The position numbers and the translations under genes were made by a program. 6,646 nucleotides of DNA. Origin: Ilumatobacteraceae bacterium (GTDB lineage Bacteria; Actinomycetota; Acidimicrobiia; Acidimicrobiales; Ilumatobacteraceae). The stretch covers positions 1 to 6,646 of the forward strand of contig JALOLG010000082.1 of assembly GCA_025456105.1 (NCBI GenBank), read 5' to 3'. The notes beneath the pieces were generated by a model that worked only from the letters and a program-made list of their open reading frames with translations, did no database searches and was not told the origin of the DNA. Shown here in pieces: positions 1-5,694 of this stretch (position 1 is its first letter; the number at the start of each line of letters is the position of its first letter).

Positions 1-179
1 TCGCGGAACACGCCGACGGTGAGGATCTCGGGCGGCAGGCGCCGGGTGATGTCGTAGGCGACCTGCGGGGCGATCTGGCGCGGTGACGGCGCGAACACGA
101 ACCCGACCGCATCGGCGCCCATCGCCACGGCCAGCAGCGCGTCGTCCTCGTTGGTGATCCCGCAGATCTTGACGAACAT
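1..179 (-). CDS. trpF: Phosphoribosylanthranilate isomerase TrpF, N-terminal part (cut by window edge)
   Basis: Only the first 59 codons lie in the window. TrpF converts N-(5-phosphoribosyl)anthranilate to the carboxyphenylamino-deoxyribulose phosphate used by TrpC, in the cytoplasmic tryptophan pathway. The reading frame opens with MFVKICGIT, the family signature in which the Cys (residue 6 here) is the general base. It continues with the first barrel strands [16 protein letters not shown] and the segment ILTVGVFR, where the window ends. The catalytic Asp would lie outside the window. The ATG at 179-177 is the natural start because KICGIT normally follows within a few residues. It lies 21 bp after the trpC stop, has no clear Shine-Dalgarno sequence, and is preceded by TACGGT eight bases upstream, so it may have its own leaderless transcript. 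Its place directly after trpC supports the assignment. Confidence 0.95.
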   Translation of the reverse strand, partial: MFVKICGITNEDDALLAVAMGADAVGFVFAPSPRQIAPQVAYDITRRLPPEILTVGVFR

Positions 180-187
180 CGCGGCGA

Positions 188-193
188 ACCGTA
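188..193 (-). promoter_or_regulatory. Candidate -10 element TACGGT of a leaderless trpF promoter
   Basis: TACGGT fits the actinobacterial -10 pattern TANNNT and lies eight bases before the trpF ATG, the spacing expected when transcription starts at or next to the start codon. It sits in the 21-bp gap after trpC. I see no convincing -35 box. This would let trpF be transcribed apart from trpC. The same hexamer precedes the lipoprotein gene start at 5688. Confidence 0.45.
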
Positions 194-200
194 CCGCCGG

Positions 201-977
201 TCAGGCCGTGCGGAGCGCCTGGGTTGCGGCCGCCGGGTCGGTGGCCGTGACGACGCTCTCGCCCACGAGGACGGCGTGGTAGCCGGCCTCGCGGAGCCGG
301 CGGGCGTCGGCGGCGTCGCGCACACCCGACTCGGCCACCTTCACCACGCCGTCGGGGATCGCGGCCGCGACTCGGACCGCGCGCTCGTGGTCGACCTGGA
401 ACGTCACGAGGTCGCGCTGGTTGACGCCGATCATCGCCGCCCCGGCGGCGACGGCGATCTCGATCTCGGCCTCGTCGTGGGTCTCCACGAGCACGTCGAG
501 CCCGATCGAGGTGGCCAGGCCGTGCCACTCGACCACCTCGTCGGGCGTCAGCGCCGCGACGATGAGCAGCACGGCGTCCGCCCCCATCAGGCGGGCGTCG
601 ACGACGTCGCGCGGTGACACCGTGAAGTCCTTGCGGAGCACCGGCAGCGCGCAGGCTTCCCGGGCCGCCCGCAGGTCGTCGGCCGAGCCGCCGAAGAACT
701 CGACGTCGGTGAGCACCGAGAGGCAGGTGGCACCTCCCCGCTCGTACGTGCGCGCCATCTCGGCCGGGTCGAGGCCCGGGTGGAGATCGCCCTTCGACGG
801 GGAGCGCCGCTTGATCTCGCTGATCACACCCAGGCCGTCGACGGCGCGGATCGCCGCGGTGAACGGGCGGGTGGGCGGCAGCGCCCCGGCCCGCTCGATC
901 AGGTCGGCGAGCGGGCGGCCGTCGGCAGCGGCGAGCTCGCGGTGGCGACGGACGATCCGGTCGAGGTACGTCGCCAT
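201..977 (-). CDS. trpC: Indole-3-glycerol phosphate synthase TrpC
   Basis: 258 residues, a normal length for single-domain TrpC. The enzyme closes and decarboxylates the carboxyphenylamino-deoxyribulose phosphate to indole-3-glycerol phosphate, the penultimate step before tryptophan synthase. The (beta/alpha)8 barrel motifs appear in order: SEIKRRSPSKG (residues 53-63, with Glu54 and Lys56), LRKDF (114-118, with catalytic Lys116), VETHDEAE (164-171, Glu165), IGVNQRDL (183-190, Asn186) and VAESGVRD (214-221, Glu216/Ser217). Phosphate-binding LVGES closes the barrel at 237-241. The NQRDL form differs slightly from the common NNRDL or NARDL but keeps Asn and Arg-Asp. The ATG at 977-975 gives the usual short N-terminal helix before the barrel. 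The gene starts 10 bp after the ABM gene stop with no TANNNT and no good Shine-Dalgarno, so it is most likely co-transcribed from upstream. trpF follows 21 bp later. Confidence 0.97.
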   Translation of the reverse strand: MATYLDRIVRRHRELAAADGRPLADLIERAGALPPTRPFTAAIRAVDGLGVISEIKRRSPSKGDLHPGLDPAEMARTYERGGATCLSVLTDVEFFGGSADDLRAAREACALPVLRKDFTVSPRDVVDARLMGADAVLLIVAALTPDEVVEWHGLATSIGLDVLVETHDEAEIEIAVAAGAAMIGVNQRDLVTFQVDHERAVRVAAAIPDGVVKVAESGVRDAADARRLREAGYHAVLVGESVVTATDPAAATQALRTA

Positions 978-987
978 CGCGGTCGGG

Positions 988-1293
988 TCAGAGCCCCTTG
1001 CCCCCGACGGGCACGCAGAAGTGCAGCTCGGGGCGGCCGGCGAGGTGCGCCCCGATCGCGGCCCCGAGCGCCTTCATGGCGTCGCTCGCCCCGTGCACGT
1101 CGAGTGCGGCCTGGTCGTCGTACAGCTCGTACATCCAGAGCGTGTCGGCGTCTGCGGAGTCCTCCAGCAGCACGTAGCGCAGCGTGCCGGGCTCGCCCTC
1201 GACGTGGGCGAGCATCGGCTGCAGCCCCGCGGCCACCTGGTCGCGCGTGCCCGGCTGGCAGGGGATCTTGGCGATGACGGCGATCTTGCTCAT
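988..1293 (-). CDS. Small ABM-fold monooxygenase-like protein (YgiN/quinol monooxygenase type)
   Basis: 101 residues, the length of a single antibiotic-biosynthesis-monooxygenase (ABM) ferredoxin-like domain. The start MSKIAVIAKIPCQPGTRD is the first strand and turn, EGEPGTLRYVLLED (32-45) is the second strand, TLWMYELYDD (51-60) with DQAALDVHGAS the typical YE.Y.d..A...H stretch, and the C-terminus carries a short strand before the tail GGKGL. Members are usually small cytoplasmic dimers. Some oxidise quinols or polyketide aromatics without a cofactor, others degrade haem or have no known reaction, so the substrate cannot be read from the sequence. The ATG at 1293 was chosen because it directly begins the first ABM strand. 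It lies 28 bp after the glyS stop and is preceded by TACCGT eight bases upstream. trpC begins 10 bp after its stop, so the two are probably co-transcribed. Confidence 0.88.
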   Translation of the reverse strand: MSKIAVIAKIPCQPGTRDQVAAGLQPMLAHVEGEPGTLRYVLLEDSADADTLWMYELYDDQAALDVHGASDAMKALGAAIGAHLAGRPELHFCVPVGGKGL

Positions 1294-1301
1294 GGCGGCG
1301 G

Positions 1302-1307
1302 ACGGTA
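1302..1307 (-). promoter_or_regulatory. Candidate -10 element TACCGT of a leaderless promoter for the ABM gene
   Basis: TACCGT matches TANNNT and lies eight bases before the ATG at 1293, inside the 28-bp gap after glyS. No clear -35 box is visible. If active, it could drive the ABM gene together with trpC, which has no such element of its own. Confidence 0.45.
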
Positions 1308-1321
1308 CTCGCCCGGATCCG

Positions 1322-2632
1322 TCAGAACCCGAGGCGGGCGCTGATCTCGGCCTCGAGATCGGAGATCGGCACCCGCACCTGCTGTGTCGAATCCCGATCA
1401 CGAATGGTGACCGCGCCGTCGTCGAGCGAGTCGAAGTCGACCGTGACGCACAGCGGCGTGCCGATCTCGTCCTGGCGCCGGTACCGCCGGCCGATGGCCT
1501 GGGTCTCGTCGTAGTCGACCATGTAGCGCTCGCTGAGCGTGCGGCGGATCTCGTGGGCGAGCGGCGTGAGCGTGTCCTTCTTCGACAGCGGCAGCACCGC
1601 CACCTTGTACGGCGCGAGGCGCGGGTGGAGCCGCAGCACGGTGCGGGTCTCGTCGTTGACGACGTCCTCGTCGTAGGCGGCGAGCAAGAAGGCGGCCATG
1701 GTGCGGGTGGCCCCGGCGGCGGGTTCGACCACGTGGGGCACGTAGCGCTCACCGGTGGCCTGGTCGAAGAAGTCGAGCTTCTCGCCGGAGTGGGCGGCGT
1801 GCTGGGTGAGGTCGTAGTCGCTGCGCTGGGCGATGCCCTCGAGCTCGTCCCACCCCCACGGGAAGAGGAACTCCACGTCGGAGGTGCCGCTCGAGTAGTG
1901 CGAGAGCTCGTCGTCGTCGTGGGCACGCAGGCGCAGCATCTCGGCCGGGATGCCGTGGCGCACGTACCAGTCGAGGCGCTCGTTGCACCAGTACTCGTAC
2001 CACTGCGGGCCGTCGGCGGGCGGCACGAAGAACTCGAGCTCCATCTGCTCGAACTCGCGCGTCCGGAAGATCCAGTTCTGCGGCGTGATCTCGTTGCGGA
2101 AGCTCTTGCCCACCTGGGCGATGCCGAACGGTGGCTTCTTGCGGGACGTCTGCAGGACGTTGACGAAGTTCACGAACATGCCCTGGGCCGTCTCCGGGCG
2201 GAGGTAGGCGACGGCGGCGTGGTCCTCGATGGGGCCCGCGTGGGTCTTGAACATCAGGTTGAACTGGCGGGCCTCGGTGAAGCTCCCGACCGCGCCGCAG
2301 CTCGGGCAGGTGTTCGGATCGTCGAGCTTGTCGAGCCGGAACCGCTGCTTGCAGCTCGTGCAGTCGACCAGCGGGTCGGTGAAGTTGGCCAGGTGCCCGC
2401 TGGCCTCCCAGATCTGGGGCGGCCCGAGGATGGCGGCGTCGATCAGCACCACGTCATCGCGCTGCTGCACGGTGGAGCGGATCCAGGCCTCCTTCACGTT
2501 GCGGAGCAGCAGCGAGCCGAGCGGGCCGTAGTCGTACGTCGACCGGAAGCCGCCGTAGATCTCGGCCGACGGGTACACGAACCCGCGGCGCTTGCAGAGG
2601 TTGACGATCTGGTCGAGGTCGGTGGCAGGCAT
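1322..2632 (-). CDS. glyS: Glycyl-tRNA synthetase, single-chain class II type
   Basis: 436 residues. The enzyme charges tRNA-Gly with glycine. This is the homodimeric, single-chain (archaeal/eukaryal-like) form found in actinomycetes, not the alpha/beta form of E. coli. Seen in order: the N-terminal RRGFVYPSAEIYGG and YDYGPLGSLLLRNV (residues 15-45), a zinc-binding pair CTSC (91-94) and CPSC (109-112), RPETAQGMFVNF (145-156), class II motif 2 FRNEITPQNWIFRTREFEQ (178-196), the motif 3 region VEPAAGATR (302-310), and the C-terminal anticodon-binding domain from about 340, including APYKVAVLPLSKK and IGRRYRRQDEIGTP. All expected landmarks are present and uninterrupted. The ATG at 2632 puts the usual few residues before the first helix. 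The gene follows recO by 21 bp, and a TAGCCT hexamer in that gap may give it a separate promoter. Confidence 0.97.
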   Translation of the reverse strand: MPATDLDQIVNLCKRRGFVYPSAEIYGGFRSTYDYGPLGSLLLRNVKEAWIRSTVQQRDDVVLIDAAILGPPQIWEASGHLANFTDPLVDCTSCKQRFRLDKLDDPNTCPSCGAVGSFTEARQFNLMFKTHAGPIEDHAAVAYLRPETAQGMFVNFVNVLQTSRKKPPFGIAQVGKSFRNEITPQNWIFRTREFEQMELEFFVPPADGPQWYEYWCNERLDWYVRHGIPAEMLRLRAHDDDELSHYSSGTSDVEFLFPWGWDELEGIAQRSDYDLTQHAAHSGEKLDFFDQATGERYVPHVVEPAAGATRTMAAFLLAAYDEDVVNDETRTVLRLHPRLAPYKVAVLPLSKKDTLTPLAHEIRRTLSERYMVDYDETQAIGRRYRRQDEIGTPLCVTVDFDSLDDGAVTIRDRDSTQQVRVPISDLEAEISARLGF

Positions 2633-2641
2633 GGCCGGGAC

Positions 2642-2647
2642 AGGCTA
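2642..2647 (-). promoter_or_regulatory. Candidate -10 element TAGCCT before glyS
   Basis: TAGCCT matches TANNNT and lies nine bases before the glyS ATG, which would give a leaderless or nearly leaderless glyS transcript. The spacing is a base or two longer than ideal. The -35 region falls inside the end of recO and shows no clear box. There is no room in the 21-bp gap for a T-box leader. Confidence 0.35.
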
Positions 2648-2653
2648 GGGGCG

Positions 2654-3400
2654 TCAGTGGTGCTCGAACATGGCGATCGCCCGGAGGCGCCGCTCGATGT
2701 GGTGCTCGAGCGCCCGGGTGGCGAGCGAGCCGACCTCGTGGGTGACCGGCGACTCCTCGCGCCCGAGCGCCTGCACGAGCCGCCCGCCGAGGATGTCGCG
2801 CATGATCGCGAGCGCACCCGGCGAGATGGCCGTGCCCGACCGGCACGACCGGCACAGCGTGCCGCCCTCGTTCAGGTCGAACGCCACCAGCACCACCTCG
2901 GGCTCGACCCCGTCGCAGCGCACGCAGCGGTCGAGCTCGGGGCGCACGCCCTGCGCGGCGAGCAGCTTCCAGTAGAAGGCCGGCACGTTGAGCGGCGACG
3001 GCCGCTCGGCGATGGTGCGCAGCACGCCGACGGTCATGCGGTAGAGCAGCGGGTCGGGCTCGCGCTCGAGCGAGAGCTGGTCGACGGCCTCCACCACGGC
3101 GATGCCCTGCGATGCGCGGTCGAGCGTGGAGAGCATGGGGGCGAGCGGTTCGACCGACTCGACCTGGTTCACCGTGTCGAGGTCGCCGCGCCCGCGGTAG
3201 AGCTGCACGTCGACGTGGCTCATGGGCTCGAGCCGCGACCCGAACTTGGAGCGCGTCTGGCGCACCCCCTTCGCGACCGCCCGAACCTTGCCGTGCTCGG
3301 CCGTGTGCAGCACCACGACCCGGTCGGCCTCGCGCAGCTTGTACGTGCGGAGCACCACCGCCCGGTCGCGGTAGAGGCCGGTCGTGGATCGGCCGCTCAC
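2654..3400 (-). CDS. recO: DNA repair protein RecO
   Basis: 248 residues, typical for RecO, which helps RecR load RecA on SSB-coated single strands and anneals complementary strands in the RecFOR pathway. The N-terminal OB-fold begins LYRDRAVVLRTYKLREADR (residues 9-27), followed by HGKVRAVAKGVRQTRSKFGS (36-55) and LEPMSHVDVQLYRGRGDL. The helical C-terminal part carries a four-cysteine zinc site, CVRC (159-162) and CRSC (183-186). The start is the GTG at 3400-3398, which overlaps the stop of the upstream UppS-family gene as GTGA and puts LYRDRAVVL near the N-terminus as in other RecO proteins. The frame remains open upstream, but that extension is Arg/Gly-rich shadow sequence of the neighbouring gene. 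The overlap suggests translational coupling. recO beside an UppS-family gene and close to glyS is a familiar actinobacterial arrangement. Confidence 0.95.
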   Translation of the reverse strand: MSGRSTTGLYRDRAVVLRTYKLREADRVVVLHTAEHGKVRAVAKGVRQTRSKFGSRLEPMSHVDVQLYRGRGDLDTVNQVESVEPLAPMLSTLDRASQGIAVVEAVDQLSLEREPDPLLYRMTVGVLRTIAERPSPLNVPAFYWKLLAAQGVRPELDRCVRCDGVEPEVVLVAFDLNEGGTLCRSCRSGTAISPGALAIMRDILGGRLVQALGREESPVTHEVGSLATRALEHHIERRLRAIAMFEHH

Positions 3401-3957
3401 TCGTCGAGCCCACCGAACCGGCGACGACGACCGGCGAAGTCGTCGATGGCCGCCGCGAGGTGCGCCGGCTCCAGGGCGTCCCACGCCACCTCCACGAAGA
3501 CGAGCTCCGCGTAGGCCAGCTCCCACACGAGCGACGGCGGGAGCTGCGTCGGCGGCCCGAGGATCAGCACGAGATCGGGCTCGGCCTCGGCCGGCGCGTA
3601 GAGGACGGCGGCCACCGTGGCCTCGTTGACCTCGTCGGACGGGTCGAGCGCCGCCATCGCCTCGGCGAAGCGCCGCCGCCCGTCGCCGCACGGGTCGACG
3701 AGCACCTCGCAGCCACCCACCACGCGGGTCCACGTGGGCAGGTCGACCGGCGGCTCACCCGGCTCGTAGGCGCGGGTCGTCAGCCACCGCCCGCCGGCGT
3801 CGGACACCACCCGTCCCAGCTCGTCGACGCGCCGGCTCCAGCGCTCGTCGCCGAGCACGTCCCACTCGTGCAAGGTGCCGCCCACGACCATCATGTGGAG
3901 CAGCGGTGTGACGCTCGACGTCACGGCGTTGGGCGCGGTGCTGACAGCCGGTTCCAC
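3397..3957 (-). CDS. Catalytically degenerate UppS-family protein, possible NgBR-like cis-prenyltransferase subunit
   Basis: 186 residues, about 60 shorter than usual UppS. The C-terminal half is plainly UppS-like: PDLVLILGPP (127-136), LVWELAYAEL (143-152), and RRRRFGG (177-183), which match the UppS segments DLVIRTGGE, LLWQIAYAEL and ERRFGG. The N-terminal HMMVVGGTLHEW (21-32) lies where UppS has HVAIIMDGNGRW, so the catalytic Asp is Gly. The substrate-binding Arg194, Arg200 and Ser202 of E. coli UppS become Ile, Gln and Pro. It therefore should not be active alone, but it keeps the C-terminal RXG motif (Arg180-Phe-Gly182). From family knowledge this matches human NgBR, which also reads DLVLKFGP at the dead site and ends in RXG. 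The inferred role is accessory partner of the divergent gene at 4000-4662. The start is uncertain: GTG 3957 (used), GTG 3924 and ATG 3894 are possible. Coupled to recO by a GTGA overlap. Confidence 0.85.
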   Translation of the reverse strand: MEPAVSTAPNAVTSSVTPLLHMMVVGGTLHEWDVLGDERWSRRVDELGRVVSDAGGRWLTTRAYEPGEPPVDLPTWTRVVGGCEVLVDPCGDGRRRFAEAMAALDPSDEVNEATVAAVLYAPAEAEPDLVLILGPPTQLPPSLVWELAYAELVFVEVAWDALEPAHLAAAIDDFAGRRRRFGGLDE

Positions 3958-3963
3958 ACGCCC

Positions 3964-3969
3964 AGTGTC
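3964..3969 (-). promoter_or_regulatory. Weak -10-like GACACT before the UppS-family accessory gene
   Basis: GACACT lies six bases before the GTG at 3957, the right place for a leaderless -10 element, but it lacks the first T of TANNNT. It falls where a -35 element of the divergent promoter (-10 at 3986-3991) would sit, so the two promoters may share DNA. Confidence 0.2.
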
Positions 3970-3985
3970 CCACGCGGCCCATCGC

Positions 3986-3991
3986 TAGGGT
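3986..3991 (+). promoter_or_regulatory. Candidate -10 element TAGGGT of a leaderless promoter for the uppS-like gene
   Basis: TAGGGT matches TANNNT and lies eight bases before the GTG at 4000, inside the 42-bp divergent gap. It helps decide the start, because a leaderless transcript beginning at the GTG fits the very short N-terminus. No clear -35 box. Confidence 0.5.
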
Positions 3992-3999
3992 GGGCGATC

Positions 4000-4662
4000 G
4001 TGCGCGGACGACGCCACGTGGCGTGCATCATGGACGGCAACGGCCGGTGGGCCGGGGCCCGCGGGCTGCCGCGCACGGCCGGCCACACCGAGGGCGAGGA
4101 GAACCTGGCCCGCCTCGTGCGGGTGGCCGTCACCCGCGACATCGGGTGGCTCACGGTGTTCGGGTTCTCCACCGAGAACTGGGTCCGGCCACGCGCCGAG
4201 GTGCGCCACATCCTGGGCCTGCACGAGAAGCTGTTCGGTCGCGTCGCCGAGCTCAACGAGCTCGACGTCCGCATCCAGTGGATCGGGCGGCCGTTCGACT
4301 CCCCCGAGGCCCGCACGCCGCGGTACGTCCAGCGGGCGATCCGCAAGGCCGTCGCCGACACGGCCCACAACGGCGGCATGACCCTCACCGTGGCGTTCGA
4401 CTACGGGGGCCGGGCCGAGCTCATGGCAGCCGTCCGCGCCGCCCGGGCATCGGGCGAGCCCATCACCGAGGCCACCATCGGCCGCCACCTGTACCTGCCC
4501 GACCTGCCGCCGGTCGACGTGCTGGTGCGCACCAGCGGCGAGCACCGGGTGTCGAACTTCCTGCTGTGGCAGTCGGCCGGCGCCAAGATCCACTTCTGCG
4601 ACACGCCGTGGCCCGACTTCGGCGCCGCCGACCTCGACGCCGCGCTCGAGCTGCTCACCTGA
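4000..4662 (+). CDS. uppS: Cis-prenyltransferase (UppS-like) catalytic protein lacking the C-terminal RXG motif
   Basis: 220 residues. The family condenses isopentenyl diphosphate onto farnesyl diphosphate in cis to make polyprenyl diphosphate, the precursor of the wall-building carrier lipid at the membrane. Active-site motifs are intact: HVACIMDGNGRWA (6-18, catalytic Asp12), GHTEG (28-32), FGFSTENWVRP (54-64), FDYGGRAEL (133-141), and PPVDVLVRTSGEHRVSNFLLWQ (split as PPVDVLVRTSG and EHRVSNFLLWQ, 170-191, with Arg177, Arg183, Ser185). After that it departs from the family: AYAEL becomes AGAKI (193-197), so the metal-site Glu213 of E. coli is Lys196, and the protein ends at ALELLT, about 15 residues short, without RRFGG. 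The same two losses occur in human DHDDS, which needs NgBR. GTG 4000 is chosen since it precedes the HVA strand by five residues and follows TAGGGT. Only plus-strand gene here; its end overlaps the convergent gene by 8 bp. The symbol is by family; product length is unknown. Confidence 0.92.
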   Translation: MRGRRHVACIMDGNGRWAGARGLPRTAGHTEGEENLARLVRVAVTRDIGWLTVFGFSTENWVRPRAEVRHILGLHEKLFGRVAELNELDVRIQWIGRPFDSPEARTPRYVQRAIRKAVADTAHNGGMTLTVAFDYGGRAELMAAVRAARASGEPITEATIGRHLYLPDLPPVDVLVRTSGEHRVSNFLLWQSAGAKIHFCDTPWPDFGAADLDAALELLT

Positions 4663-4894
4663 GCAGTCGAGCCCGACTCACGTGGTGGAGGTCGACCGCG
4701 GCCGTTCGGGCGCCCTCGAGCAGCGTGGCCAGGTCGGGGGCTTCGACGACGGCGAGCGAGGTGCTCTCGTCGACGAGGTGCACGCCCCACCACCAGCGGG
4801 TGCCGAGCGCCGACGACAGCAGCACCAGTCCGGGTGACGAGACGCCGACGTCGTACTGCTCCACGAGGAACAGCGACGTCCCGGCCTCGCTCAC
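4655..4894 (-). CDS. Hypothetical 79-residue protein coupled to the lipoprotein gene
   Basis: I do not recognise a family. The GTG at 4894-4892 overlaps the lipoprotein stop as GTGA, a strong sign of a real, translationally coupled gene. The protein starts VSEAGTSLFLVEQYDVGV, alternates hydrophobic and polar residues in a beta-like way through GTRWWWGVHLVDESTSLAVV (31-50), and ends with a likely helix APDLATLLEGARTAAVDLHH (52-71) and a basic tail SRARLLR. There is no signal peptide, no cysteine and no membrane segment, so it should be cytoplasmic. It could be a small alpha/beta protein tied in function to the lipoprotein or the LuxR-type regulator upstream. Its last 8 bp overlap the end of the convergent uppS-like gene. 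Confidence 0.68.
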   Translation of the reverse strand: MSEAGTSLFLVEQYDVGVSSPGLVLLSSALGTRWWWGVHLVDESTSLAVVEAPDLATLLEGARTAAVDLHHVSRARLLR

Positions 4895-5688
4895 AGCCGG
4901 TCGACCACGGACCGTGCCACGTCCACGAGCTCGTCCCGGAGCGTGAGGACGTCGGGCGTCACGCCGGCGGCGACCGCGCTCGAGCCCGGACCGGCGAGCT
5001 CGAGTGACACGACCCCCCGCACGTCGTCACCGATCACCACGGACACGTCCGAGATGCGGATCACCTCGGAGTCCTCGATCCCGCTCACCGCCGATGCTCC
5101 CAGTCCCTCGATGGTCTGGACGTCGTCGTCGTAGGTGAGCGACCCCTCGGCCATCTGCGCCGCGGTGATCATCCCGGCGGAGTCATAGGCCTCCGCCATC
5201 GCCGGCTCGAACCCCTGGATGAACAGGTCCAGATCCACGAAGTACCCGCCATCGAGGTCGACGGTCCACTTGCACTCCGCTTCGGTCGTCAGGAGGTCGC
5301 CAAGGTCCGTCACCTCGGACACCTGCAGCGCACTGCCCTCGACCGGCCTCCCGAGCAGCGTGGTGAGCTCGGCATCGTCGACCAGGGAGCACGGATCGGC
5401 GAAGCCGGCCGACGTGGCCGGCTCGGCGCCGCCCCCATCGCCGGTGGCGGCCTCGTCACCGTCGTCCGTCGACCCGGCGTCGCTCGGTGCGGTGCTCGGC
5501 GCAGCGGCCGACTCGGCATCCTCGGACGCGTCGTCGGACTCGACGACCTCGGAGACGTCGGCAACGGCCTCGCTCACGGCGCCGGCGTCATCGTCGCCGT
5601 CGTCGCCACCGCACGCGGCGACGGCGGTGCTGGCCGCCGCCAGCAGGAGGAGGAGGTGCCGGCGAGAGCGGGAGTGGTCGGTTCGCAT
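4891..5688 (-). CDS. Secreted lipoprotein with acidic linker, DUF3558-like C-terminal domain
   Basis: 265 residues. The N-terminus is a lipoprotein signal: basic MRTDHSRSRRH, hydrophobic LLLLLAAASTAV, then the lipobox VAAC with Cys26 as the lipid-modified residue, followed by GGDDGDDD. Residues 29-95 form a low-complexity linker rich in Asp, Glu, Ala, Ser, Gly and Thr. The folded part begins at about 97 with ADPCSLVDDAELTTLLG and has a second cysteine in AECKW (Cys139), a pattern like the DUF3558 lipoproteins of actinomycetes, where Cys100 and Cys139 could form a disulfide. It contains GGYFVDLDLFIQGF (147-160) and ends with a helix LRDELVDVARSVVDRL. No catalytic motif is seen; the molecular function is unknown. 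ATG 5688 is chosen because it gives the signal peptide directly and follows TACGGT by six bases; the frame upstream is open but has no signal character. It lies 59 bp after the LuxR-type gene, and the 79-residue gene follows with a GTGA overlap. Confidence 0.9.
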   Translation of the reverse strand: MRTDHSRSRRHLLLLLAAASTAVAACGGDDGDDDAGAVSEAVADVSEVVESDDASEDAESAAAPSTAPSDAGSTDDGDEAATGDGGGAEPATSAGFADPCSLVDDAELTTLLGRPVEGSALQVSEVTDLGDLLTTEAECKWTVDLDGGYFVDLDLFIQGFEPAMAEAYDSAGMITAAQMAEGSLTYDDDVQTIEGLGASAVSGIEDSEVIRISDVSVVIGDDVRGVVSLELAGPGSSAVAAGVTPDVLTLRDELVDVARSVVDRL

Positions 5689-5694
5689 GACTCG

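Noticed and set aside
2633..2653. T-box or riboswitch leader for glyS
   Set aside because: Only 21 bp separate recO and glyS, far too little for a structured leader, and no T-box sequence is seen.
1184..3514. Very long plus-strand open frame of 776 codons across glyS and recO
   Set aside because: It lies antisense to glyS and recO, whose motifs are unmistakable. Its product is low-complexity, rich in His, Arg, Glu and Leu, with no domain; long antisense frames are expected in GC-rich DNA.
3401..3733. N-terminal extension of recO by 111 residues
   Set aside because: The added part is Arg/Gly/Ala-rich shadow of the UppS-family gene. The GTG overlapping that gene's stop gives a normal RecO length and N-terminus.
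3397..3957. Reading the degenerate UppS-family gene as a pseudogene
   Set aside because: The frame is uninterrupted, the C-terminal half is well kept including the RXG motif, and its stop overlaps the recO start. The losses are confined to catalytic positions, which fits a non-catalytic subunit better than random decay.
5487..5690. Arg-rich small plus-strand frame opposite the lipoprotein
   Set aside because: Its composition is simply the complement of the Asp/Ala-rich linker and signal peptide; no start context or homology.
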